From NCBI GenBank assembly GCA_025359215.1, contig JANYHE010000085.1, forward strand, positions 1 through 43,260: DNA of 43,260 nt. The letters run 5' to 3'. Made by a program: the position numbers and the translations under genes. This document shows, piece after piece, positions 1 to 8,776 of the stretch (the first letter of the stretch is position 1; the number at the start of each line of letters is the position of its first letter). Source of the DNA: Hyphomicrobiales bacterium (lineage in GTDB: Bacteria > Pseudomonadota > Alphaproteobacteria > Rhizobiales > Aestuariivirgaceae). The notes beneath the pieces were generated by a model that ran no database searches, had not been told where the DNA came from, and worked only from the letters and a program-made list of their open reading frames with translations.

Positions 1-204
1 GGGTTCAAACCCGCAGGTGGCATTCGAACATCGAAGGATGCCATCGCATGGCTCACGCTCATGAAAGAAGAATTGGGCCGTGAATGGCTGGAACCTAATC
101 TGTTCCGCATCGGCGCCAGTTCCATGCTCGCCGACATTGAGCGCCAGCTCGAACATTTCATCACGGGCCGATATTCCGCTCTGTCCCATCACGCCCTTGC
201 CTGA
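1..204 (+). CDS. deoC: Deoxyribose-phosphate aldolase, C-terminal part (truncated by window edge)
   Basis: The open frame enters at base 1 and ends with TGA at 202-204, giving 67 C-terminal residues. The first residues read GFKPAGGIRT, which matches the KxxGGIRT strand-loop of class I DeoC that binds the substrate phosphate and follows the Schiff-base lysine region. Residues RIGASSMLADIERQL further on fit the last barrel helix of this family. DeoC cleaves 2-deoxyribose-5-phosphate into glyceraldehyde-3-phosphate and acetaldehyde in deoxynucleoside catabolism. The aldehyde dehydrogenase gene starts 10 bases downstream on the same strand, so the two are probably co-transcribed. The catalytic lysine lies outside the window. 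Confidence 0.88.
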   Translation, partial: GFKPAGGIRTSKDAIAWLTLMKEELGREWLEPNLFRIGASSMLADIERQLEHFITGRYSALSHHALA

Positions 205-214
205 GGTTTATTGA

Positions 215-2593
215 ATGCCAACTGTTAAGCACGTTCTCGACACTATGGATTATGGCCCATCACCGGAAGCCAACTCCCACATTATTGAATGGTTGGACCT
301 GCACAAAGCAGGTTTCAATCATTTCATTGGTGGCGCTTTTGTGCCTGCAAGCGATAACGCACAATTTGAAGTTAGAAACCCTGCCAATGACACGCTGCTG
401 GGCCGCGTCGCGCAAGGCTCCAAAGCTGATGTCGATGCAGCTGTGGCTGCAGCGCGCAAAGCATTTCCAGCATGGTCAAAACTTCCGGGTCATGCGAGAG
501 CGAAACATATGTATGCCATTGCAAGGCTCATCCAGAAACGAGAGCGCTTCCTGTCCGTGCTTGAAACCATGGATAATGGCAAGCCCATCCGTGAAAGCCG
601 TGATATTGATATTCCTTTGGTAGCCCGCCATTTTTATCATCATGCAGGTTGGGCAGAGCTTATGGGCAGCGAGTTCAAAGGCTATAGCCCACTTGGTGTG
701 TGTGGCCAAATTATCCCGTGGAATTTCCCATTGCTCATGTTGGCGTGGAAAATTGCGCCTGCAATCGCAGCAGGCAACACAGTGGTTTTAAAGCCTGCAG
801 AATTCACCCCGCTAACAGCCTTGGCCTTCGCAGAGATTTGCCGCGAAGCCGGGCTGCCAGAGGGTGTTGTGAATATCGTTTGTGGTGATGGCGCAACGGG
901 TGCCCATTTGGTGAGCCACCCCGATGTTGATAAGATCGCTTTCACTGGGTCCACAGATGTGGGCCGCATCATCCGTCAGGCCACAGCAGGTTCAGGCAAA
1001 AAGCTTTCGTTAGAACTCGGCGGCAAATCGCCGTTCATTGTTTACGAAGACGCAGATTTGGATGCTGCAGTTGAAGGTGTGGTCGATGCCATCTGGTTTA
1101 ATCAGGGTCAAGTGTGTTGCGCTGGTTCGCGGCTGCTCATCCAAGAAGGCGTTGCTCCCAAATTCATTGCAAAGCTCAAGCGCCGCATGGACACGTTGCG
1201 CGTTGGAGATCCGCTGGATAAATCAATTGATGTGGGTGCCATCGTTGCGCCAGTGCAATTGCAGCGCATAAAGGAACTGGTAAAAAAGGGGCAAAATGAA
1301 GGCGGCACATTGTTCCAGTCCTCCTGCGCCCTTCCCACAAAAGGCAATTTCTTTGCACCCTCTTTGTTTGTCGATGTAGAGCCTGCTTCCACAGTGGTTC
1401 AGGAAGAAATATTTGGACCCGTCGCCGTCGCCATGACTTTCCGAACACCAGAGGAAGCTGTGCAATTGGCCAATCACACGCGATATGGTTTGGCCGCCAC
1501 TATTTGGTCTGAGAATATCAATGTGGCGCTCGACACCGCGGCCCGCGTGAAGGCTGGCGTGGTGTGGGTGAACTCCACCAATTTATTCGACGCCGCCGCA
1601 GGCTTTGGTGGTTACAAAGAAAGCGGCTTCGGCAGGGAAGGGGGCCGCGAAGGCATGTATGAATACCTGTCGGCTGATTTTTTGAAGTCGCTTCCACAAG
1701 CTTCCACCCAAATTGTAAAACTCTCAGTTCTCCCAGCGGTGCAAAGCGAACATGCGAGCATTGACCGCACAGCGAAATTATTTATCGGCGGCAAACAAAC
1801 ACGCCCCGACTCCGGTTATTCCTATTCAGTGTTGAACGCTCAAGGCATAAGCATTGGCGAAGCGAGCCTCGGCAACCGCAAAGATATTCGCAATGCAGTT
1901 GAAGCGGCAACGAAAGCCAGCGGGTGGAGTGGCGCAACGGCCCATAACCGTGCACAGGTGCTGTATTATATCGCTGAAAATTTATCGGCTCGTGCCGCCG
2001 AATTTGCCAAGCGGTTGCAAGCCATGGGGCAAAAACCCAAAGCTGCCGCAGAGGAGGTTGAGTTTTCAATCCGACGTATTTTTTACTATGCGGCAATGGC
2101 TGATAAATATGATGGTCGCGTCCACGCCACACAAAAGCGGAACGTCACTCTTGCCATGAATGAACCTTTCGGTGTGATGGGTCTTTTGTGCGCCGATGAT
2201 GCGCCACTACTCGGCTTCATTTCCCTCGTCATGCCGGCAATTGCCATGGGCAATTGCGTAGTGGCGGTTCCATCAGCGCATCGTCCATTGGCAGTTACAG
2301 ATTTCTATCAAGTATTGGAAACCTCTGACGTGCCTGCCGGTGTTGTGAATATTGTAACGGGAGACCGTGAAGAACTGGCCAAGACATTAGCCGAACATGA
2401 TGAAGTGGCAGCACTCTGGTATCATGGTGATGGCGCTGGTTGTGCGGCAGTTGAAAAGGCATCAGCCGGAAATCTAAAAAGCACATGGACAAATAGTGGC
2501 AAAATTTTTGACTGGCGCAACGAAGCCCAAGGCGAAGAATACTTGCGCCACGCCACACAAGTTAAAAATATTTGGATTCCTTATGGAGAGTAA
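215..2593 (+). CDS. Two-domain aldehyde dehydrogenase, ALDH16-type
   Basis: This 792-residue protein is much longer than ordinary ALDHs (about 490-500). The N-terminal two thirds are a complete NAD(P)-dependent ALDH: PWNFPLLM, FTGSTDVG, general base Glu267 in LELGGKSP and catalytic Cys301 in NQGQVCCAG, then EEIFGPV. Residues from about 520 form a second, shorter ALDH-like domain (LFIGGKQTR, NEPFGVMGLL, VPAGVVNIVTG) in which I see no ELGGK or GQxC motif, so it should be inactive. This layout is that of bacterial ALDH16 enzymes. The ATG at 215 lies 10 bases after deoC. I infer that it oxidises the acetaldehyde released by DeoC; the substrate cannot be read from sequence. Confidence 0.88.
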   Translation: MPTVKHVLDTMDYGPSPEANSHIIEWLDLHKAGFNHFIGGAFVPASDNAQFEVRNPANDTLLGRVAQGSKADVDAAVAAARKAFPAWSKLPGHARAKHMYAIARLIQKRERFLSVLETMDNGKPIRESRDIDIPLVARHFYHHAGWAELMGSEFKGYSPLGVCGQIIPWNFPLLMLAWKIAPAIAAGNTVVLKPAEFTPLTALAFAEICREAGLPEGVVNIVCGDGATGAHLVSHPDVDKIAFTGSTDVGRIIRQATAGSGKKLSLELGGKSPFIVYEDADLDAAVEGVVDAIWFNQGQVCCAGSRLLIQEGVAPKFIAKLKRRMDTLRVGDPLDKSIDVGAIVAPVQLQRIKELVKKGQNEGGTLFQSSCALPTKGNFFAPSLFVDVEPASTVVQEEIFGPVAVAMTFRTPEEAVQLANHTRYGLAATIWSENINVALDTAARVKAGVVWVNSTNLFDAAAGFGGYKESGFGREGGREGMYEYLSADFLKSLPQASTQIVKLSVLPAVQSEHASIDRTAKLFIGGKQTRPDSGYSYSVLNAQGISIGEASLGNRKDIRNAVEAATKASGWSGATAHNRAQVLYYIAENLSARAAEFAKRLQAMGQKPKAAAEEVEFSIRRIFYYAAMADKYDGRVHATQKRNVTLAMNEPFGVMGLLCADDAPLLGFISLVMPAIAMGNCVVAVPSAHRPLAVTDFYQVLETSDVPAGVVNIVTGDREELAKTLAEHDEVAALWYHGDGAGCAAVEKASAGNLKSTWTNSGKIFDWRNEAQGEEYLRHATQVKNIWIPYGE

Positions 2594-2705
2594 GTGTTCA
2601 ACAAGTAACTAAAGTTCATTTTCGGGCGCACTACGGTCAATCAATCAAAGTAGACGATGTGGTGCTATCAGGCTCATTCAAATCTTTAGTCAAAGCGGCG
2701 CGTTA

Positions 2706-3698
2706 TTATTGATCCAAGAAGTTGCGCGCGGCCAAAATAGTATCCGCCTTTATTTGGGGTAGGCGCGCTAACATGCCGGGCTCTTCCCGCCGTGCATCAG
2801 CCCACCCCAAATAGGCAAAATCACGCAACATCAGAAAAAAATCTAATGACTGCTTTTCAAAGCCCTTCAGGGGCGTGCAAGTTTCATAACCTGAAATGAG
2901 CGCCAACTTCATTGTTTCATAATGAGGCTCTTCGCGATTTTTAACCAGCGCGGTTGCCAAATCAAACATGCGAAAGCCAAATCCGGCGTCGTCAAAATCA
3001 ATGAGTTGAGTTTTGCCGTTTGAAATTAAGATATTTTCACGCACCACATCGGCATGAATAAGCCCATAATCTGCACCTTGCGCAGCCAGATAATCTATTT
3101 TTTCTGCTGCGAGGTCCCGGGCCTGACCCAGCAGTAGCTGCTCATCTTTTGTCAGACATGACGCTTGCCAAAATTTCCCCCAACTCGCGGTTTCTCCCAA
3201 GAGTCCCTCACGGTCGAGAGCGTGGCGGCAGAACTCAACTGGCATTGCCCACTGATCAGAAACACTATGCATTCTCGCAAGGTTGCGTCCAAGGTCGAAG
3301 AAAATGGTCTCTAAATCATTTTTAGAATGTGTCAGAGGAACTCTTGATTTTCCGAGCGGCACACCATCCAGCCATGTCAGCAGATCGACGATGTAGCGAT
3401 TACTCTGATTATCGGTAATATCAGCAGTGTATGAACCGTTCTTTGTCAAACAAGGCATAGGCGCCTGAATGCCCGCCGCAACAAGATGGGCCATCCATTG
3501 GAGTTCTGATTCAATTTCTGTCGCCGTGTGGTATCCCGGCCGATGAACGCGTAAAGCAGTGTATCCTGACGAGGTTTCAACTTTGAAAACAGCGTTCTCA
3601 CGATGCATCACAAACACGGGGGAACCCACAACACAGTCCCATTGTTTGATTGCCTTTTCCGCTATGGCAAAGGCAGCAATCAAAGTTTTTGCAGACAA
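2706..3698 (-). CDS. APH-fold kinase, hydroxylysine/homoserine kinase-like
   Basis: About 330 residues of the aminoglycoside phosphotransferase/choline kinase superfamily. The catalytic loop is GLIHADVVRENILI (HxDxxxxN) and the metal-binding motif is LIDFDDAGFG; the N-lobe has YTALRVHRPGY. Such kinases phosphorylate hydroxyl groups of small amines or amino acids. The gene starts inside the 3' end of the upstream aminotransferase-fold gene and has no ATG in a sensible place. TTG at 3698 overlaps that gene by 19 bases, and TTG at 3683 makes a TTGA overlap with its stop. Next to a phospholyase-like partner it is best read as a hydroxylysine or ethanolamine kinase analogue. Substrate is inferred from context only. 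Confidence 0.75.
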   Translation of the reverse strand: MSAKTLIAAFAIAEKAIKQWDCVVGSPVFVMHRENAVFKVETSSGYTALRVHRPGYHTATEIESELQWMAHLVAAGIQAPMPCLTKNGSYTADITDNQSNRYIVDLLTWLDGVPLGKSRVPLTHSKNDLETIFFDLGRNLARMHSVSDQWAMPVEFCRHALDREGLLGETASWGKFWQASCLTKDEQLLLGQARDLAAEKIDYLAAQGADYGLIHADVVRENILISNGKTQLIDFDDAGFGFRMFDLATALVKNREEPHYETMKLALISGYETCTPLKGFEKQSLDFFLMLRDFAYLGWADARREEPGMLARLPQIKADTILAARNFLDQ

Positions 3699-4960
3699 GC
3701 ATCAAGATTTGACAACATCAAATCGGCCTCAGGCTTTCCAAAAGGCATTGGAGGACGAATTTTGAGAACATTATAATTGATGCCATTGGTGCCCATTAAA
3801 ATCCCGCTTTCACGCATAAGATTAACCACGCGGTCCGCCTGATTCTTGGCCGGTTGCTTAGAGCTTCGATCCAAAACCAACTCTGCACCAATGGCTAAAC
3901 CTGAGCCGCGCACATCGCCAATGATGGAGTGCCTATCGGCAAGTTTTTTGAGGCCTGCCCTGATATATTCGCCTGTCACTTCAGCGTTTTTTTGCAAGCT
4001 CTCAGCTTCAATAACATCCATCACAGCATTGGCTGCCGCACATGAAACGGGGTTTCCTCCGAACGTGTTAAAATAACCAAAGGCATTTCGAAACGCGCCC
4101 ATGATTTCAAGCGAGGTCGCCACGGCAGCCACAGGATGACCGTTGGCCATTGGCTTTCCGATTGTCACAATATCAGGAGAACACGCAGCTTTTTGATGTC
4201 CCCAAAAGTGAGTGCCAATACGACCAAAACCAGGTTGAACTTCGTCAGCAATTATCACGCCGCCCGCTTTGCGCACGGCTGAAATTGCATCTTCTAAAAA
4301 TCCAGCATGCAAATCTGGAAAGCCTTCATTGACGAAGCTGGGGCAAATAATCATGCCAGAGACACCATGCCCTGAAGTGATCAATGATTGGCAGGCCTGT
4401 TCCACTTCTTCGGCGAAGGCCTTGGCATTCAGCTCTGCGCTGCCACCTGTGGGGCGATAGCTATCAGGTGCAGTAACATGGCGAATATGCCCACCAAAAC
4501 CACCAATAGGCGGTTTGGTCGTCGAAAGTTGCGACACTGCAGCCGTGTTGCCGTGGTATGTATGATTTGTAGCGATGATACCGGTTTTGCCAGTTACCGC
4601 TTGTGCCATGCGCAACGCAACGTCATTGGCCTCACTGCCAGTGCACACCATAATTGCTGACGTGATGGTGTCGTCAAACGTGGCTGTCAAACGCTCAACA
4701 TAATTCAAGATGCCTTCATGCAGATAGCGGGTGTGTGTATTAAGGGTTGCGGCTTGCTTGCAGATGGCATCAATCACTTGGGGGTGGCAGTGGCCCACGT
4801 GCGGCACATTATTATAGCAATCAAGATATTTGCGGCCATCGGCATCATACACCCAAACCCCTTGGCCACGCACCAGCTGCACGGGGTCGTCATAGAATAC
4901 GCGCATATTTGGCCCGAGCAGTTTTTCTCGGCGTGCCAGCAGTTCAGCATTCGTTGACAT
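3680..4960 (-). CDS. Class III aminotransferase-fold enzyme, probable amino-alcohol phosphate phospholyase
   Basis: A 426-residue PLP enzyme of fold type I. Visible motifs: GSEAND for cofactor phosphate binding, IIADEVQPGFGRIG with the Asp that contacts the pyridine nitrogen, and VTIGKPMANGHP with the Schiff-base lysine. The stretches YLDCYNNVPHVGHCHP and YFNTFGGNPVSC resemble, from memory, the AGXT2L1/AGXT2L2 group (ethanolamine-phosphate and 5-phosphohydroxylysine phospholyases) better than GABA or ornithine aminotransferases. Those enzymes remove phosphate and ammonia to give an aldehyde. ATG 4960 shares one base with the upstream gene's TAA (TAATG), and the kinase gene overlaps its 3' end, so all three are translationally coupled. 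The phospholyase call is inference; the fold is clear. Confidence 0.78.
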   Translation of the reverse strand: MSTNAELLARREKLLGPNMRVFYDDPVQLVRGQGVWVYDADGRKYLDCYNNVPHVGHCHPQVIDAICKQAATLNTHTRYLHEGILNYVERLTATFDDTITSAIMVCTGSEANDVALRMAQAVTGKTGIIATNHTYHGNTAAVSQLSTTKPPIGGFGGHIRHVTAPDSYRPTGGSAELNAKAFAEEVEQACQSLITSGHGVSGMIICPSFVNEGFPDLHAGFLEDAISAVRKAGGVIIADEVQPGFGRIGTHFWGHQKAACSPDIVTIGKPMANGHPVAAVATSLEIMGAFRNAFGYFNTFGGNPVSCAAANAVMDVIEAESLQKNAEVTGEYIRAGLKKLADRHSIIGDVRGSGLAIGAELVLDRSSKQPAKNQADRVVNLMRESGILMGTNGINYNVLKIRPPMPFGKPEADLMLSNLDACLQKL

Positions 4961-6315
4961 TAGCCAATTGCTCCTGAAAGGCCCGCATCTAATGCAGCAA
5001 CAATTTTTTTAACATCAGCGGCGGTGATAACGAGGGGAGGGGACAGAATAATATTTGCCCCCGAAGTACGAACCATCACACCATGGGCATAGGCAACATC
5101 TTGCACTTTTTGCACAACATCTTTTGCTGCCGCAGATTGTTTAGTACGGTCTGAAACCAGTTCCACAGCGCACATCAGGCCTTTGCCACGCACATCACCT
5201 ACAAGCTCATGCTGCGCCTTTAAAGCTTCCAGTCCTGCCATAAGTTCCAAGCCGCGCGCTGCAGCATTGTCTGCAACATTCAATCGCTTGGTTTCAGCTA
5301 GTGTGGCCAAGGCCGCAGCAGCCCCCACAGGATGGCCAGAATAAGTATAGCCATGACCAATTGAAGCCAATGGAGATTTGGATGTTTCAAACACTTCAGT
5401 GAGCTTTTCGTTGATCATCACGGCACCAAACGGATAGTAGGCGTTTGTAATCGCTTTGGCAGTGCAGGCCATGTCTGGTTGAACACCCCACAATCTCGAG
5501 CCAGACCACGCTCCGGTGCGGCCAAACGCAGTGATAACTTCATCGGCGATCATCAAGATTCCATACTTATCACAAATGCTGCGCATGAGCGGCATGAAGC
5601 TTTCATCAGGAACGATAACGCCACCCGCACCCAGCACAGGCTCTATAATAAATGCTGCAATTGTATCAGCACCTTGAAACGCAATTTCATCTTCGAACAA
5701 ATTTGCAATGCTCTGCGCAATCACCACACCATCAGTGGTGCTGAATGGATTGCGATAAGGGAAAGGCGCTGGCAAATGAAAAACACCAGGCAACAATGGT
5801 TCATAAGCGCGGCGAAAATTGGCATTGCCATTGACAGATGCACCGCCGAAATGCGTGCCGTGATAGCCCTTTTTCAAGGCGAAATATTTGGTGCGTTCTG
5901 GTTGGCCTTTAAGCTTGTGATATTGACGCGCCAGCCGCAGCGCGGTTTCAACTGAGTCGGAACCACCCGATGTGAAGAATGATCGGGTCAGCCCGTCCGG
6001 CTTAAAAAAATCAGCCAATTCAAATGAAAGTTCAATAACCGGCGCATTGCTGGTGCCACGAAACGTTGAATAATAGGGCAGGTCATCCAATTGGTCGCGG
6101 ATTGCTTTTTTGACTGGCTCACATGAATAACCGAGATTGACATTCCATAGGCCCCCCACAGCATCTAGCACAGTGTGGCCATCAACATCGGTAATTTCAA
6201 CGCCTTTTGAAGCGGTGATAATCTTGGGAGGGTGGGCCAACATTTCGCCCGCATTCGCCATCGGGTGCCACAAGTGGCGGGCATTATTTTCTTTCAGGAA
6301 ATTGGCACTACGCAT
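4960..6315 (-). CDS. Class III aminotransferase (omega-amino acid:pyruvate type)
   Basis: A 451-residue fold type I PLP aminotransferase. Residues SGGSDSVETALRLAR bind the cofactor phosphate, IADEVITAFGRTG carries the conserved Asp, and CTAKAITNAYYPFGAV carries the PLP lysine. The N-terminal HLWHPMA and GGLWNVNLGYS are typical of beta-alanine, taurine or other omega-amino acid:pyruvate aminotransferases. The start ATG at 6315 is preceded by GGAG at good spacing. It is the third gene of the minus-strand unit that begins with the IclR regulator. Exact amino donor unknown; with the kinase/phospholyase pair and an ALDH nearby it fits catabolism of an amine or non-protein amino acid. Confidence 0.85.
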   Translation of the reverse strand: MRSANFLKENNARHLWHPMANAGEMLAHPPKIITASKGVEITDVDGHTVLDAVGGLWNVNLGYSCEPVKKAIRDQLDDLPYYSTFRGTSNAPVIELSFELADFFKPDGLTRSFFTSGGSDSVETALRLARQYHKLKGQPERTKYFALKKGYHGTHFGGASVNGNANFRRAYEPLLPGVFHLPAPFPYRNPFSTTDGVVIAQSIANLFEDEIAFQGADTIAAFIIEPVLGAGGVIVPDESFMPLMRSICDKYGILMIADEVITAFGRTGAWSGSRLWGVQPDMACTAKAITNAYYPFGAVMINEKLTEVFETSKSPLASIGHGYTYSGHPVGAAAALATLAETKRLNVADNAAARGLELMAGLEALKAQHELVGDVRGKGLMCAVELVSDRTKQSAAAKDVVQKVQDVAYAHGVMVRTSGANIILSPPLVITAADVKKIVAALDAGLSGAIG

Positions 6316-6380
6316 TTTTGGTCTCCATATATTTCAAGCCGAGTTCAATATTTCAAAATGGGCATTGATTATCGACGTCA

Positions 6381-7625
6381 TCAGGGTTTTCCTGCAGGCA
6401 CAATGCCCGCCACCACCCAGGCATCAAAAACCTCCAAAGCTTTAGCGGCAAATGCGGGGCTGTTGATGTGATCGGGAATCTCGTGAAGTTCGATTGGTGC
6501 TTTGACGGCAAGGCGCATAGCTTCGACAAACGCATAGAGACCATCAGGATCATGCAAGGGTTCCCCCACTTGATCCCATTCTTCAATGCCGCCTGTCGGA
6601 AGAATAAGCGCAACCGGGCCCCGCGCACGTTCTAATTTGTGAGCAATGGTGCGGGCGGTTTTCCGCCGCCCTTCAGCATCAGTTGTAATTGAACCAATCA
6701 AGCGGTTGTGAGCATGATAAGGACGATCAGCAAACGCAGTTGGCAGGGGCAACCATGAAGGTAAATCCACCATATCCACGGCACCGGGCGCTACAATCTG
6801 CGGAATTCCCATGCGACCAGCATTTTCTAGTCGGTCCCATCCAGATGAAGTAGCCAGAATGCCATTTTCGTGGTTCACCACCTCTTGCAAACTAAAATCC
6901 ATAACTGCGGCAAATGTTTTTTCAGATGCAACCGATTCAAACGCCCGCCCGCCCATACCTGTAGTGTGGAAAACAACAACCTCATAGCCGCGCTTTTCTA
7001 ATTCGGGTTTAAGCGGGATCATGTATTTTAGACACGACTTGCCGAGAGACGTCATGCCGATGACCGGACGCGTAGTTTGCGGTTTAACGCTGGCGCGTGC
7101 CGCGCCCACCACCGCACCGCAGGCTTGGCTTAACACTGATTTGCAAATGCTGTTGAGGCCATAAAGCCCACCCGCCCACAAAATCATCATCAAATCTGTA
7201 GATATGCGATCCGGCGGAATGAGATGCGAAAATGAAATTGTGGAAACAACAAATTTAGGCACACCCAAAGGCAAAGCATTTGCCACGTCCAAGGCCAAAT
7301 CGGTTCCCATGGAACCACCAAGTATAAGTGCTGCGTCTGCTTTGCCCGCATCATAAAGGCTGCGCGCAAGCATTGAAGCACCTTTAGCCATTAAAGACAT
7401 GGCTGAATTTTCGTCACCTGACCTAATAACTGTTTCAATTGTGATGCCTGCAGCCTCAGCCACATCATGTTTTGAATAGTCAGGTGTGAACTGGGGATCG
7501 CCTAAAATTGAAACATCCATCATCACAGCATGGCCCCCTGCCGTTGTGATGCAATCGCGCATGAAGTTTAGCTCATCAGACTTGGTGTCACCTGTTCCAA
7601 TAACAAGAATTTTTGGATGGTTCAT
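6381..7625 (-). CDS. UPF0261 / Tm-1-like ATP-binding domain protein
   Basis: A 414-residue protein of the UPF0261 (Tm-1-like) family, full length for the group. The N-terminal half begins KILVIGTGDTKSDELNFMRD and contains LILGGSMGTDLALDVANALP, the nucleotide-binding region known from tomato Tm-1. The C-terminal half has PGAVDMVDLPSW and ILPTGGIEEWD. In bacteria these proteins often sit beside catabolic genes, but no defined reaction is established. The start ATG has CGGAG upstream and lies 22 bases after the iclR stop. Its place between a regulator and two PLP enzymes suggests a role in the same pathway. Confidence 0.82.
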   Translation of the reverse strand: MNHPKILVIGTGDTKSDELNFMRDCITTAGGHAVMMDVSILGDPQFTPDYSKHDVAEAAGITIETVIRSGDENSAMSLMAKGASMLARSLYDAGKADAALILGGSMGTDLALDVANALPLGVPKFVVSTISFSHLIPPDRISTDLMMILWAGGLYGLNSICKSVLSQACGAVVGAARASVKPQTTRPVIGMTSLGKSCLKYMIPLKPELEKRGYEVVVFHTTGMGGRAFESVASEKTFAAVMDFSLQEVVNHENGILATSSGWDRLENAGRMGIPQIVAPGAVDMVDLPSWLPLPTAFADRPYHAHNRLIGSITTDAEGRRKTARTIAHKLERARGPVALILPTGGIEEWDQVGEPLHDPDGLYAFVEAMRLAVKAPIELHEIPDHINSPAFAAKALEVFDAWVVAGIVPAGKP

Positions 7626-7647
7626 CGAGCGCTCCGATTCATCATGA

Positions 7648-8406
7648 TTAACTCAATCCTGTGCGACGGCCCGAAAGTTTGTTTGAAATTTCGGTTGCAG
7701 TTTTTTGCACCAAAGCGCCCAACTCAGAAATTGAATTCGGTGTCATGCGCAAGGTAGGAACAGCAATCGCAAGTGTTCCAATAGGTTTGTCGAATTGGTT
7801 ACGAATGGCACCAGCCACACTGCTCACATCATCTTGCAGTGTTTGATTGCTCGTTGCAAAGCCTAGCACTCTGGCCTCCCGCACAGCTTTTGAAATATCT
7901 TCCGCATTCGTCAGTGTTGCTGATGTGAATTGCGGTAACGGTTTGCGAAGAGTGGCATCGATGAATGCTGGTGAAGAAGCCGAAAGAAACGCAATGCCTG
8001 ATGCGGTGGCATGCAGGGGAAGCTTTTGTCCTGGTTCCAAATTAACCCGAATGGGCTTGGTTGAGTGTTCCGTACAAATCGAAAGCAGCATACCTGCACT
8101 ATATTCAGAGGCATGAACCGTCTCGCCAGTTTGCTCACACAGCGCCCGCACAAATGGAGTAACAGTTTTTAAAAGTGAAAAGCGCTCTTCTCGAATCTTC
8201 CCGTAAACCTGAAGGGCAGGCCCCAGCTCATAGTCACGACTGTCTGAATTTTGAACCACATAGCCATTGGCCGCCAGCTCCAAAAGCATGCGCCGGGCCG
8301 TGGCTTTATCAAATCCGGCGGCTTTGGCAATTCCTGTCAAACCCTTGGGACCATTGGCACGCGCCAATATATCAATCAATCCCAATGCTTTGCTCACAGT
8401 GCCCAT
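7648..8406 (-). CDS. IclR-family transcriptional regulator
   Basis: A 252-residue IclR-type protein. The N-terminal winged helix-turn-helix covers about residues 1-65 (KALGLIDILARANGPKG, GIAKAAGFDKATARRMLLEL). The remainder is the effector domain, with GETVHASEY, LPLHATASGIAFL and DVSSVAGAIRNQFD. It is the first gene of the minus-strand unit of five, and is divergent from the permease scar and the ALDH gene at 8777. A control of both directions from the 8407-8547 intergenic region is likely. The effector is not known. Confidence 0.9.
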   Translation of the reverse strand: MGTVSKALGLIDILARANGPKGLTGIAKAAGFDKATARRMLLELAANGYVVQNSDSRDYELGPALQVYGKIREERFSLLKTVTPFVRALCEQTGETVHASEYSAGMLLSICTEHSTKPIRVNLEPGQKLPLHATASGIAFLSASSPAFIDATLRKPLPQFTSATLTNAEDISKAVREARVLGFATSNQTLQDDVSSVAGAIRNQFDKPIGTLAIAVPTLRMTPNSISELGALVQKTATEISNKLSGRRTGLS

Positions 8407-8491
8407 CGGCTAACATAGTCCCGTTTTCTTAACGTGTGAAATAACTTGACACCGCCACAGTTTTTTTGCAAGCCTATATTTGCACTAATGG

Positions 8492-8504
8492 TTCAATAGT
8501 TGAA
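8492..8504. promoter_or_regulatory. Candidate IclR operator palindrome
   Basis: TTCAA-TAG-TTGAA is a perfect 5-bp inverted repeat with a 3-base centre, in the 141-base gap between the divergent iclR gene and the permease scar, 44 bases before the scar's ATG. IclR proteins bind short palindromes of about this size near their own promoter. Assignment rests on symmetry and position only. Confidence 0.35.
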
Positions 8505-8547
8505 ACAAAAACTAACTCAGGTAACGCCAAATTTGGAGGGTAACTCA

Positions 8548-8724
8548 ATGGCAAACACCTCATCGGCGGCTGGCGTAGACCAGTTGCGGAAAAACAGGCT
8601 TGGCCTGGGAGTGGTGACATTTTTGGTCATTTCAGCTGCAGCACTGGTTGACTTGATTTTGGCTATGAAGCTGCAATCTAAGAGCCCCAAGGGTTTTACG
8701 CGCTTAGGCAGCCAGAAAGTTTAA
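8548..8724 (+). pseudogene. Amino acid permease remnant with internal deletion
   Basis: The ATG has a strong ribosome site (TTGGAGGG, 7 bases upstream) and opens a 58-codon frame. The first 30 residues (GVDQLRKNRLGLGVVTFLVI, then SAAA) look like the cytoplasmic N-terminus and start of TM1 of an APC-superfamily amino acid transporter, where AAPLT would normally follow. Instead the frame passes directly into LVDLILAMKLQSKSPKGFTR and LGSQKV, which looks like the polar tail after a last TM helix. An in-frame loss of about 400 residues would explain this. The translation signals are intact, but the product cannot be a transporter. It precedes an aldehyde dehydrogenase, as permease genes do in amine-use operons. 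Confidence 0.6.
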
Positions 8725-8776
8725 AAAGCAATAATGGAGCACCGGAATTTGCTGCTACATTTTTTTGGAGAAGACC

